Source: CAZFLD01 sp964519835
GTDB lineage: Bacteria; Spirochaetota; Spirochaetia; DSM-27196; CAZFLD01
NCBI GenBank assembly: GCA_964519835.1
Contig: CAZFLD010000049.1
Location: 1-33,990, forward strand
Length of the DNA stretch: 33,990 bases
Reading direction: 5' to 3'
Part shown: positions 24,734 through 32,549 of the stretch, in pieces
Position numbering within the stretch: position 1 is the stretch's first letter
Layout of the letters: every line of letters starts with the position of its first letter
Notes under the pieces: generated by a model
Told to the model about the DNA's origin: nothing
The model's database searches: none
What the model saw: only the letters and a program-made list of their open reading frames with translations
Made by a program: the position numbers and the translations under genes

Positions 24734-25474
24734 ATTATTTCCATCTCCCAAGAACTCTCGAGAGCGGTCTCCGGCCTGAGCTTTGCGGCACCGGTTTTTG
24801 CCGTCTATAACCCGCTCGACTACGCCTGGGCGGCGCATGAAGAGTACCTACGGCGTTACGCTTGTGGTCCAAAGCGTGTGGTTTTCTTCGGCATGAACCC
24901 CGGACCGTGGGGCATGGTGCAGACCGGGGTACCATTCGGCGAGATATCAAGCGTCCGCGACGGCCTTGGGATCGTCGCCCATATCAACCGCCCTGCCGCG
25001 CAGCACCCAAAGCGACCGATCGAGGGTTTCGCTTGCACAAAAAGCGAAGTCAGCGGCCGCCGACTCTGGGAACTGTTCTTGACGCGCTTCGGCGGCGTGC
25101 ACGGATTTTTTGCAGAACACTTTGTCGCCAATTACTGTCCGCTGGCCTTTATGGAGGACAGCGGCCGCAATCGAACACCGGATAAGCTCCCGCGGCACGA
25201 GCGCGAAGAGCTGTTTGCGATATGCGACCGCGCCGCGGCACGGACAATCGACGCGCTGGAGCCACAGTTCGTCGTCGGCATCGGCAAATTTGCTCAAAAA
25301 CGACTCGAGGTGGCCTGCACTCACCTCAAATCTTACGGCGCCCAATCGGGGAGGCACGGACCTTCCGTCTTGGGGCTCCTGCACCCGAGCCCCGCGAGTC
25401 CGAAAGCCAATCGTGGCTGGGCGGGCATAACAGCGCGAGCGCTGATGGACGCCGGCATCTGGCCGGCCCCATAG
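24734..25474 (+). CDS. SMUG1-like uracil-DNA glycosylase, start unclear
   Basis: Bacterial SMUG1-type glycosylase, removing uracil and related bases from DNA. Family motifs: VYNPLDYAW, then GMNPGPWGMVQTGVPFGE with the active-site Asn, and HPSPASPKANRGW near the C-terminus. The first ATG/GTG/TTG in this frame is GTG at 24878, which would cut off the conserved VYNPLDYAW. Between the in-frame TAG at 24614 and that GTG there is no canonical start. Similarity continues up to about ISQELSRAVSGL, so I give the position of an ATT (24734) as a nominal start. Possibilities: an ATT or CTG start, a frameshift from the ATG codons in the 18-bp repeat just upstream (one base off), a sequencing error, or a decaying gene. 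The catalytic core is intact. Confidence 0.75.
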   Translation: MISISQELSRAVSGLSFAAPVFAVYNPLDYAWAAHEEYLRRYACGPKRVVFFGMNPGPWGMVQTGVPFGEISSVRDGLGIVAHINRPAAQHPKRPIEGFACTKSEVSGRRLWELFLTRFGGVHGFFAEHFVANYCPLAFMEDSGRNRTPDKLPRHEREELFAICDRAAARTIDALEPQFVVGIGKFAQKRLEVACTHLKSYGAQSGRHGPSVLGLLHPSPASPKANRGWAGITARALMDAGIWPAP

Positions 25475-25582
25475 TTGCCGTCGTGGACGGCCACCGCCAC
25501 GGTCCCGCGCCCATGACAGGCCAAGCAATACCGACGACCACTCGCGACCGAATCGCCGCTACAGTCCGGCTCTACGTTCCCG

Positions 25583-26659
25583 CTACATCACCGGCGCCGT
25601 CCGAGTCGTTCCCCCGGACGAGGCGGTATCCAAGAACCGCAACCACACGGGAAAGTGGTCCGAATAGCCGGACCGGGTATCGGCGTCGAATGGCCGTGGC
25701 GTGCCGTCTGCCCGACATAGCTCAGCCGGACGCAGGACTTCGAACAACGGCGTGTAGGGCATGCCTGTTCCCCCCGGCTCAGTTAGCTGCCCGAGTCGAT
25801 AGAGTATCTTGTCTATTCGCTCCCACCTCCCTGAAAAGGCGTAGCTTCCCGGCTGCGGCGTCGTGAGCCATGGGTCGACCAAAACCGTCGCAGCGGGGCT
25901 GGAGGTAGCCGCCGCCAAGTTATTGCCGGCCACAACGATCGGCGCACCCGGCGACGCCGGATAACCGGAGGCGTCGGCAGCCGACAACGCCGGCACCAGA
26001 CCGATCGCCTCCGGCGGATCGGCTACGGTGTTCAAGTCGCCGACGACAAAAAAGCCGTCGGCGGCGCCTTCTGTTTCGAGGGCTCTGATCCTGCCGGCGA
26101 CAAGCGAAGCCGCAAGTCGTCGCAGCGGCTCCGTTTCCGCCACGCCGCCGCGCCGCGACTTCCAATGGTTAGCAAACAGGGCAAAAACGCCATCGTCGCT
26201 CCGGATATGGACCTCGACTATCGGCCGAAGCCCGGCGGTTCGTTCGCCGGAAATGACGTGTGTTCGGATGTCCAAGACGGGCAATCGGGTTGCTACGACA
26301 ACCTGCGTTGCACTCCCCGGAGACTCGTAGGCGGCAACGGTGGTGTACTCGCCTCTGCGAACGTAGGTCTCCATCAGCGTGTCGACGACCGCCCGGCTTT
26401 CCACTTCCTGCAGCACAATCACGGCCGGCGGTGGATCAACTGCGCCGATCGTATTGCCGATCGCTTCGAGCTTAGCGTGATAGCGTCCTTCATCCCAAAG
26501 GCCGTTCGTCACGCGAAACTCACGGTACTCCCCGCCGTCGTCCACGGCATCGAACAGATTCTGTACGTTGTAGGATAGAATCGACAGTTCTTCACCCGCC
26601 GTCCTGCAGGCGCCTACAAGCGCCAGCACGCAGAAAAACGGGAGGATCGACTTTTTCAT
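25583..26659 (-). CDS. Lipoprotein of the endonuclease/exonuclease/phosphatase family
   Basis: A 358-residue exported protein. The signal peptide ends in the lipobox LVGAC (Cys18), so it is anchored in a membrane. The mature part is a DNase I-like fold: LSYNVQNLFD, VIVLQEVES with the metal Glu, HIRSDDGVFALFANHWKS, FFVVGDLNTVADP and YSDHFPVWL with the catalytic Asp-His. Substrates in this family include DNA, RNA and phosphoesters; a surface nuclease or phosphodiesterase is likely. AGGGGG precedes the ATG. It begins 14 bases after the purC stop and is probably co-transcribed. Confidence 0.88.
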   Translation of the reverse strand: MKKSILPFFCVLALVGACRTAGEELSILSYNVQNLFDAVDDGGEYREFRVTNGLWDEGRYHAKLEAIGNTIGAVDPPPAVIVLQEVESRAVVDTLMETYVRRGEYTTVAAYESPGSATQVVVATRLPVLDIRTHVISGERTAGLRPIVEVHIRSDDGVFALFANHWKSRRGGVAETEPLRRLAASLVAGRIRALETEGAADGFFVVGDLNTVADPPEAIGLVPALSAADASGYPASPGAPIVVAGNNLAAATSSPAATVLVDPWLTTPQPGSYAFSGRWERIDKILYRLGQLTEPGGTGMPYTPLFEVLRPAELCRADGTPRPFDADTRSGYSDHFPVWLRFLDTASSGGTTRTAPVM

Positions 26660-26673
26660 CGGCGTTCGCCCCC

Positions 26674-27612
26674 CTATCTCGCTAGATAGGACCGGAGAAC
26701 TTCTTTTTCTGCTTCAATTGGAAGGGCCTGAGCAACAAAATCGGAGCCGGTAACAACCGCAAAGGTTTCTTGATACCGCTCGGAAAGCGATTCAACAAGG
26801 TCGGACGGAATATCGGGCACCGGGCCATCTCCCATGTACCCCTGTTCGATAAGCGCGGCCCGCAGAAACTCCTTGTCGAGTTGCCGTGGAGGCAGTCCAT
26901 CCACAAGCCGCTTTTCATAGTCATCGGCATGCCAGTAGCGCGACGAGTCCGGAGTGTGCACCTCATCGACGAGGGTCAGTCGTCCTTCGATCAGTCCGAA
27001 CTCGTACTTGGTGTCGACAAGGATCAACCCCCGGTCGGCGGCAAGCGCAGCGCCACGTGCAAAGAGACGAAGGGCAAGATCCTCCACCTCGAGGTACAGT
27101 GGTTTGGGAACGATCCCTTGTGCAATGATCTGTTCTCGAGAAATCGGCCTATCGTGCCCGGCATGCCCGCCCCATTCTTCTTTTGTCGAGGGCGTCACAA
27201 GTGGCCTGTCGAAACGGTGAAACTGCTTAAGCCCCGCAGGGAGTGAAATGCCTGAGACGGCTCGACCGGCGGAGTAGTCGCGCCATGCGGATCCCGTCAA
27301 ATAGCCGCGGACCACAAACTCTATCGGCAAAACTTGAGCCTTCCGGACGACAACACTCCGCGCGGTAAGCTTTTCTTCGATGTGATTGTCGAGAATATCG
27401 GACGTCTTGTCGAACCAAAACAGCGATAGACGATTGAGGATTTCGCCCTTGTGCGGCACGACCGCCAAAACCTGGTCGAAAGCCGACACACGATCGCTCG
27501 TAACGATCACAAGCCGATCCCCAAGGTCTATGCTGTCGCGGACTTTCCCGGACCTCAACTCGATACCGGGGGGGAGATCGACCGGATCAAGGCCGCCAAA
27601 CGCCTCGGCCAA
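26674..27612 (-). CDS. purC: SAICAR synthase
   Basis: A 312-residue phosphoribosylaminoimidazole-succinocarboxamide synthase, joining aspartate to CAIR with ATP in purine synthesis. Signatures: RSGKVRDSIDLGDRLVIVTSDRVSAFDQVL at the N-terminus, LPIEFVVRGYLTGSAWRDY, and LILVDTKYEFG with LTLVDEVHTPDSSRYW. The length matches the larger form of the enzyme (about 300 residues). TTG at 27612 is the only possible start: it lies 9 bases after the clpP stop, which is in the same reading frame. No clear Shine-Dalgarno sequence, so translation probably depends on coupling to clpP. Confidence 0.96.
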   Translation of the reverse strand: MAEAFGGLDPVDLPPGIELRSGKVRDSIDLGDRLVIVTSDRVSAFDQVLAVVPHKGEILNRLSLFWFDKTSDILDNHIEEKLTARSVVVRKAQVLPIEFVVRGYLTGSAWRDYSAGRAVSGISLPAGLKQFHRFDRPLVTPSTKEEWGGHAGHDRPISREQIIAQGIVPKPLYLEVEDLALRLFARGAALAADRGLILVDTKYEFGLIEGRLTLVDEVHTPDSSRYWHADDYEKRLVDGLPPRQLDKEFLRAALIEQGYMGDGPVPDIPSDLVESLSERYQETFAVVTGSDFVAQALPIEAEKEVLRSYLAR

Positions 27613-27621
27613 TTGTGCGTC

Positions 27622-28281
27622 TTAGTCGGCGATATCGGATCTGGATTTTGCGACCCGATTGATCAGCCCGTAGTCGACAGCCTCGTCGGCCGACATCCAG
27701 TAGTCCCGGTCCGTGTCTTTCTCGACCTGCTCGAGAGGCTTGCCGGTCTCCTCGGCGATTACGTTGTTGATGCGGGCCCGCATCTTTTCCATTTCTCGCG
27801 CGTGGATCTCGATTTCCGTGGCAACACCGCGCATGCCACTCAACGGTTGGTGAATGAGATAGTGCGAGTTGGGTAGTCCAAGGCGTCGCTCCGACGGGGC
27901 CGCCAATAGAATCAGCGCACCGGCACTGGCCACCAGCCCCATCCCGATGGTGTATATGTCCGGAGTAATAAACCGCATCATGTCGAAAATGGCATACCCG
28001 GCGTCCGCGTCGCCACCGGGCGAATCGATAAATACCTTAACCGGCTCGTCCCCCTCTTCCTCCAAAAGGATAAGCTGGCGGACAACCCGTTCGGCAAGCC
28101 GCTTGTTTACCTCGCCGGACAAAAGGATCGTCCGGGTACGAATCATCTTGTTAAAGTAGACGTCGCCATGATCCTTGCTCGACGCATCGTCTTCGTTGTT
28201 ATCGTCATCGTCGTTATCGTCATCGTCGTCGTTGCGGCGAGACTTACCTCGGTGCAAGTCGGTCAAGTCGCGTTGGTTCAT
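27622..28281 (-). CDS. clpP: ClpP-like serine protease with acidic N-terminal extension
   Basis: A 219-residue ClpP family protease with the triad Ser119 (GLVASAG), His144 (YLIHQPLSG) and Asp193 (DRDYWMSADEAVDYGLI), and the FIDSPGGDADAG substrate-binding loop. The catalytic loop differs from the usual ASMGA: the residue after Ser is Ala rather than Met, as in some divergent ClpP paralogues. The N-terminus carries an acidic tail of Asp, Asn and Glu between residues 18 and 32 that ordinary ClpP lacks. I chose the ATG at 28281 (AAAGGA 7 bases upstream) over 28302. It is divergent from era and precedes purC; no ClpX is in view. Confidence 0.93.
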   Translation of the reverse strand: MNQRDLTDLHRGKSRRNDDDDDNDDDDNNEDDASSKDHGDVYFNKMIRTRTILLSGEVNKRLAERVVRQLILLEEEGDEPVKVFIDSPGGDADAGYAIFDMMRFITPDIYTIGMGLVASAGALILLAAPSERRLGLPNSHYLIHQPLSGMRGVATEIEIHAREMEKMRARINNVIAEETGKPLEQVEKDTDRDYWMSADEAVDYGLINRVAKSRSDIAD

Positions 28282-28295
28282 GGTATGTTCCTTTT

Positions 28296-28348
28296 GTGTC
28301 ATGGGAGAATCTGAGGGGTAATATACTAACGAGGAGGTGTCGTGAAAA
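28296..28348. promoter_or_regulatory. Divergent promoter region clpP / era
   Basis: An AT-rich core at 28319-28327 serves both directions. Plus: GTGTCA (28296-28301), 17 bp, TAATAT (28319-28324), with a leader that keeps the era ribosome binding site. Minus: TTTTCA (28348-28343), 17 bp, TATATT (28325-28320), starting near 28313. The -10 elements overlap, so the promoters should exclude each other. Confidence 0.4.
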
Positions 28349-29229
28349 GGAAGGCGGCAATCGTTGCCGTTGTCGGTCGGCCGTCCGCGGGTAAGTCCAC
28401 GCTTCTAAACGCCGCGTGCGGGCACAAGGTCTCGATTGTTTCTCCGATACCGCAGACTACGCGCAACCGCGTACGCGGCATCGTAACCACCGCTCGCGGG
28501 CAAATCGCCTTTATCGACACACCGGGCTTTCATAGGTCCGAGCGCAGGCTGAATCAGCGGCTCCGGGAGCTGGTCTCCGATACAATCGAGCAGTCGGAGC
28601 TTGTGTTGTACGTCGTCGACACCTCACGCCCCTTCGGACCGGAAGAGGAGGAGCTTGCGGCCATGGTTGCCAAAACCGGTCTCCCTGCGGTCGTCGCCCT
28701 CAACAAAATCGATGTCCACGTTGCAGACCCAAACGGCTTGCGCGAACGTATCGCAGGCACAGTGCCGGAGGCACATTTTGTGAGAACCGCGTTAGTCGGC
28801 GCACACCAACAAGGCTTGGACCACGTCCTCGACCGCCTCTTTGATTTGGCGCCTGAAGGCGAAGACATGTATCCCGCCGATATCTACACGGATCAAGAAC
28901 CCCGATTTCGGATCTCGGAGATTATTCGCGAGGCGGCCATTTCCCGTGCCCAAAAAGAGTTACCGCACTCCATCTACGTCGATGTGGCGGACATGGAAGT
29001 CGACGAGGAAAGCAGGCGTCTCTGGATCAGGGCCTTTGTTGTCGTGGAGCGCGAATCGCAAAAGGGCATTGTGGTGGGCAAGGGAGGCGTGGGCATTCGG
29101 GATATCCGCAAGGCGGCCCAACGGGAGCTCGGGCGCCTCTTTCCCTACCGAATTGAGCTGGACCTGCGCGTCAAGAGCCACCCCAGGTGGAGCAAGAACG
29201 ACGTGGTCCTCCGTCGCCTGATGGACTGA
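28342..29229 (+). CDS. era: GTPase Era
   Basis: A 295-residue Era GTPase, needed for 16S rRNA maturation and 30S assembly. G1 is GRPSAGKST (12-20), G3 DTPG, G4 NKID, and a C-terminal KH domain contains GKGGVGIRDIRKAAQREL, keeping the RNA-contacting GKGG loop. Length is normal. Start GTG with GAGGAGG 4 bases upstream. It is convergent with rpiA, with 14 bases between the stops. Confidence 0.97.
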   Translation: MKRKAAIVAVVGRPSAGKSTLLNAACGHKVSIVSPIPQTTRNRVRGIVTTARGQIAFIDTPGFHRSERRLNQRLRELVSDTIEQSELVLYVVDTSRPFGPEEEELAAMVAKTGLPAVVALNKIDVHVADPNGLRERIAGTVPEAHFVRTALVGAHQQGLDHVLDRLFDLAPEGEDMYPADIYTDQEPRFRISEIIREAAISRAQKELPHSIYVDVADMEVDEESRRLWIRAFVVVERESQKGIVVGKGGVGIRDIRKAAQRELGRLFPYRIELDLRVKSHPRWSKNDVVLRRLMD

Positions 29230-29243
29230 CGGCGCCTTTCACG

Positions 29244-30008
29244 CTAATCGGCGGCCTCCGGGGTTGGGTGCGAGCCGCTCGATTCCTCGTTGATTACGCG
29301 AATGCCGCCTCGGTCGTCCGTTGTAACCACCGTGACCCTCTTGCCCGCGAAGATACCGTTTCCCAGCACTCCGGGAATCGAAGACAGCTTTCCTTCCATT
29401 TCTGCCGGATCCACTGGTTTTTTGAATCGTACATCGAAGATAAGGTTCCCATTGTCCGTAACCACCGGTCCCATCTTTCGCTCGGCTTCCCGAAGGACCG
29501 GCTCCGCACCCAGACTCCGCAACGCTCTCTCCACCGGCACCCGGGCGAAGGGGATCACCTCCACGGGAACCGGGAACTGCGTCCCAATATGCTCTACGAG
29601 TTTGTTTCGCGTCGCCACGACAACAAACGACCCCGAGTTGTAAGCAACCACCTTCTCGACCAAGAGCGCCGCTCCGCCACCCTTGATTAGGGCCGCTGCA
29701 CGCCCCTGTGAATCAATCTGAACCTCGTCTGCACCGTCAAATGTGATGTCGAGCCGGCCGTCTATCTCCGGCGAGTTGATCGGATGAAGCGGTATTCCCA
29801 GGGCGTGGCACTCGAGCTCCGCCTGAAAGCTCGTAGCAACGCCGACGATATTCGCGACGCGCTTGGAGGCCAGCCGGTCGCCAACCTCCCTGATCGCCCA
29901 CACGGCGGTAGAGCCTGTGCCAAATCCGACTTTAAGTCCGGATCTAAGGAACCGGCGCACCGCTTCTCGGCCGACGAGCTCCTTCTCGCTGACCGCGGTT
30001 GCCTTCAT
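29244..30008 (-). CDS. rpiA: Ribose-5-phosphate isomerase A
   Basis: A 254-residue RpiA that interconverts ribose 5-phosphate and ribulose 5-phosphate in the pentose phosphate pathway. Signatures: GFGTGSTA, DITFDGADEV, LIKGGGAALLVEKVVA and PVVTDNGNLIFDVRF. It is about 25-30 residues longer than typical, the extra being a charged C-terminal tail (INEESSGSHPTPEAAD). I chose the ATG at 30008, with GGGAGGG 5-6 bases upstream, over an in-frame ATG at 30029 that would overlap lysS. It follows lysS by 13 bases. Confidence 0.96.
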   Translation of the reverse strand: MKATAVSEKELVGREAVRRFLRSGLKVGFGTGSTAVWAIREVGDRLASKRVANIVGVATSFQAELECHALGIPLHPINSPEIDGRLDITFDGADEVQIDSQGRAAALIKGGGAALLVEKVVAYNSGSFVVVATRNKLVEHIGTQFPVPVEVIPFARVPVERALRSLGAEPVLREAERKMGPVVTDNGNLIFDVRFKKPVDPAEMEGKLSSIPGVLGNGIFAGKRVTVVTTDDRGGIRVINEESSGSHPTPEAAD

Positions 30009-30021
30009 GTCACCCTCCCGG

Positions 30022-31611
30022 CTACTCATTGACGTAATTCCTCAATATGGCCCTGATGCGCGGAGCCCCGACCGTAAGCAAAAAGCCCGCAAGCCGTGGT
30101 CCTTTTGTGTTGTTCACAAGGACTCGGTAGAAGACCCCAAAAAGCTCTTTTGGCTCGAGACCGACTTCAGCGGCAATGGCATAGATTGCCTCGCCCAACG
30201 ACTTCTCATCGTGGGCCGCGAAGCCCTGCTCCACCAGTCCATAAAGCTTGACAACGGCCGCGTGCTCCTGCGCGGACAATTCCTGCCTACGCGCATCCGG
30301 CCGCACGAGGGCAAACCGATAGTCGTCGGGGGCGTGCTTCTTGACCCAAGTCCACGCGCAGGCCGCACGGCGGCGCAAGCGCGTCTGCTGTTCGGCACTC
30401 ACGGCATCGCCTACCCCGGCAAGTCTCAGCGCCTCGTCGAGATTTCCGTCGGCGATCTGCACCAAACTCGAAAGGTGGCGAAAGGCGAGCTGCCGCGGCA
30501 TTGTCTGGGGGATTGTCTCGATTTGCGAGAGCTCCCAAATACGGCGCTCCTTGGTGGCCCGCGCTTCTCCTACGTCCTCTTCGCCAAAGGCAATCCGCTC
30601 ACAGCGGTCGTAGTCTTCGTAGATCTTTATGACGTCGAGGTCGAAGGAAATCGCGAACTCGGCGTTGGGCCGGGTGCCTGCAAAGAGGTACCGCACTACC
30701 TGCGGCTCATAGACCTCCAGCACTTGGGCCAGATCCACAACATTTCCCAAAGACGAGGAGATCTTGCCCCCCATGCCCTTGATGGAGATAAAGTCGTACT
30801 TAAACGTCGCAGGGGGCCTCCCGCCGTAGACCTCCTGCACAATCGTCTTGGCGGTATCAAAGGACCCACCCGCCGAGTGGTGCTCCTTCCCCGCAGGCTC
30901 GAAATCGACGTCCTCAAACACCCATCGCATCGGCCAGTCAATGCGCCAGAGGAGCTTCACAAGAGACGTGGTTCGTAGATCGAGCTCCTCGGTGTTACCG
31001 GTCTCCTTGCACCGATAGGTCACCCCGTAGGCGCCGTCGAAAGCAAGCACTTCGGTGGTGTCCTTCCCGGTAAACGAGCTAAACACCGAGATTGGCCACC
31101 AGGATTCGGGTAACGGCTTATCTCGGTACCGATCGAGTATCCTTCGAATCGCCGAAACCTGCAAAAGGGCCTCTCGTATGCCCTCGGCGTACATCGAAGC
31201 CCGATACCGCTCGGCCTGGTACAAATACTCCGGAGCCACGCCGAGCTCAGGCAGTACCTTCTCGACAGCAACCTCGTTCGCCCGAGCATAGCTCTCCTCT
31301 TTGCCCCAGGGATCGGGCACATCGGTGATTGGTTTTCGCAAGTACTCGTCCAAGACCTCGGGATTGGGCATGTTTTTGGGCACTTTTCGGAAGGCGTCAT
31401 AGTCGTCCCACGAATAGATAAACCGTACAGGGACGCCGGCGTCCTTGAGGGCCCGAGCTACGAGCTCAACGGAGATTATCTCTCTGAAGTTCCCGATATG
31501 TACGGTGCCCGAGGGCGTAATGCCCGCGGCGCAGGTATAGTGATCCTTTGTGCCCCGCTGCTTGATGATTCGTTGGGCCGTTTGATCGGCCCAGTGCTCA
31601 GAATTCGCCAT
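30022..31611 (-). CDS. lysS: Class I lysyl-tRNA synthetase
   Basis: A 529-residue class I lysyl-tRNA synthetase that charges tRNA-Lys, unrelated in fold to the class II enzyme of most bacteria. HIGH is represented by SGTVHIGNFRE (HIGN at 38-41) and KMSKS by GGKISSSLGN. Other family stretches are VRFIYSWDDYDAFRKVPKN and HHSAGGSFDTAKTIV. Class I LysRS occurs in archaea, spirochaetes and some alphaproteobacteria, one reason for the lineage suggestion. The ATG at 31611 lacks a Shine-Dalgarno sequence, and a TTG lies two codons upstream; an extended -10 promoter ends 9 bases before the ATG. Confidence 0.97.
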   Translation of the reverse strand: MANSEHWADQTAQRIIKQRGTKDHYTCAAGITPSGTVHIGNFREIISVELVARALKDAGVPVRFIYSWDDYDAFRKVPKNMPNPEVLDEYLRKPITDVPDPWGKEESYARANEVAVEKVLPELGVAPEYLYQAERYRASMYAEGIREALLQVSAIRRILDRYRDKPLPESWWPISVFSSFTGKDTTEVLAFDGAYGVTYRCKETGNTEELDLRTTSLVKLLWRIDWPMRWVFEDVDFEPAGKEHHSAGGSFDTAKTIVQEVYGGRPPATFKYDFISIKGMGGKISSSLGNVVDLAQVLEVYEPQVVRYLFAGTRPNAEFAISFDLDVIKIYEDYDRCERIAFGEEDVGEARATKERRIWELSQIETIPQTMPRQLAFRHLSSLVQIADGNLDEALRLAGVGDAVSAEQQTRLRRRAACAWTWVKKHAPDDYRFALVRPDARRQELSAQEHAAVVKLYGLVEQGFAAHDEKSLGEAIYAIAAEVGLEPKELFGVFYRVLVNNTKGPRLAGFLLTVGAPRIRAILRNYVNE

Positions 31612-31620
31612 GGGCAACCG

Positions 31621-31629
31621 ATTATAACA
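31621..31629 (-). promoter_or_regulatory. lysS extended -10 promoter at the start codon
   Basis: The minus strand reads TGTTATAAT, a perfect extended -10 element (TGn plus TATAAT, 31629-31621). No good -35 is seen, as is usual for this class. The predicted start is about 31614-31612, giving a 1-3 base leader before the lysS ATG. The same AT core reads TATAAC on the plus strand and may also serve the divergent small membrane gene. Confidence 0.55.
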
Positions 31630-31632
31630 GAG

Positions 31633-31917
31633 ATGAGACTAACGACCATGCCGTTTCGAATTGGATCGCTTCTAACCGCCTCCGCCGGTCTTATCATCGC
31701 CTTTTTGATGGTTGGAGTCGGCTCGGACACCGGTCCCGTCCTGCCGGCGGTTGCCTGCGCCATTGGAGCGGCCCTGGCTGCCGTCGCCGGCCTGCGGTTG
31801 CACGGCAAGATGGCGGGTTGGGTATTTATTGTTGCCGCTGCCTTTATCGTTGCCGGAGTAGTGGTATTTCTTGTGGCCGCAGAGGGGCTCGGCAAGGCGA
31901 TCGAGGGATCGGCATGA
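31633..31917 (+). CDS. Small membrane protein, three predicted helices
   Basis: A 94-residue protein (89 if it starts at the second ATG, 31648) that is almost wholly hydrophobic: helices at about 11-30 (SLLTASAGLIIAFLMVGVG), 36-54 and 61-85, linked by short polar loops. I recognise no family. It is followed by the RlpA-like gene, with which its stop overlaps as ATGA, so both are translated together and it may serve envelope biogenesis. No strong ribosome binding site is visible at either ATG. Confidence 0.65.
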   Translation: MRLTTMPFRIGSLLTASAGLIIAFLMVGVGSDTGPVLPAVACAIGAALAAVAGLRLHGKMAGWVFIVAAAFIVAGVVVFLVAAEGLGKAIEGSA

Positions 31918-32549
31918 ACGATCGGTACCCGCCCCGTTGGACCGAAGCCTTCCTTGTGATTGCCGTCTTACTCGCCGCCGTCTTGCCGCTACCGGCATCG
32001 GACGGAGCAGGCGGGCGAACCGAGCACGCCGTTGAGGGATTTGCCTCGTGGTACGGCGGTCGCTTCCATGGCCGAACCACAGCCTCGGGCGAGATCTTCG
32101 ACACCAACGCGCTTACCGCCGCGCACCGCACCCTCGCTTTTGATACCGTCGTTCGCGTTGTTAATCTCAAGAACGGCCGCTCCGTCGTAGTACGAATCAA
32201 CGACCGCGGACCCTTCGTAGACGGCCGGATCATCGACCTCTCCCGAGCCGCAGCCGCCGCCATCGACATGATCAACGACGGGATAGCGGCCGTGCGCCTC
32301 GAAATCGTCCACCTCGAGCAAGAATCCGAGTTGCGGACCATTCAGATCGCGTCATTCTCAGTTTCTGCAAATGCCGAATCTCTCGCGTCGAGGCTTCGGG
32401 CCTCCGGCATCTCCGCACAAATCGAGACAACGCACGACCGTCGCCTGTTTCGCGTTGTCGTACGTTCGGTCTCCGTGGCCGAACTCTACAGCCTCGTCGA
32501 ACGGCTCGCGCGGCTCGGCCACCCAAACGTCCTTGTCAGGACCGAGTAG
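31914..32549 (+). CDS. rlpA: RlpA-like protein with SPOR domain
   Basis: A 211-residue envelope protein: signal sequence or membrane anchor at 11-28, a double-psi beta barrel RlpA domain with all hallmark motifs (GFASWYGGRFHGRTTASGE, TAAHRTLAF, VVVRINDRGPFVDGRIIDLS), and a C-terminal SPOR domain (about 140-211, IQIASFSVSANAESLASRL). RlpA proteins are lytic transglycosylases or septal proteins acting on glycan strands without stem peptides, and SPOR binds such denuded glycan at the septum. No lipobox Cys is seen. It overlaps the upstream small membrane gene by four bases, and converges with the aminopeptidase gene (14-base overlap). Confidence 0.93.
   Translation: MNDRYPPRWTEAFLVIAVLLAAVLPLPASDGAGGRTEHAVEGFASWYGGRFHGRTTASGEIFDTNALTAAHRTLAFDTVVRVVNLKNGRSVVVRINDRGPFVDGRIIDLSRAAAAAIDMINDGIAAVRLEIVHLEQESELRTIQIASFSVSANAESLASRLRASGISAQIETTHDRRLFRVVVRSVSVAELYSLVERLARLGHPNVLVRTE

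Noticed and set aside
29863..30978. 371-codon plus-strand ORF antisense to lysS
   Set aside because: It lies opposite the class I LysRS and rpiA, and the translation has no recognisable domain.
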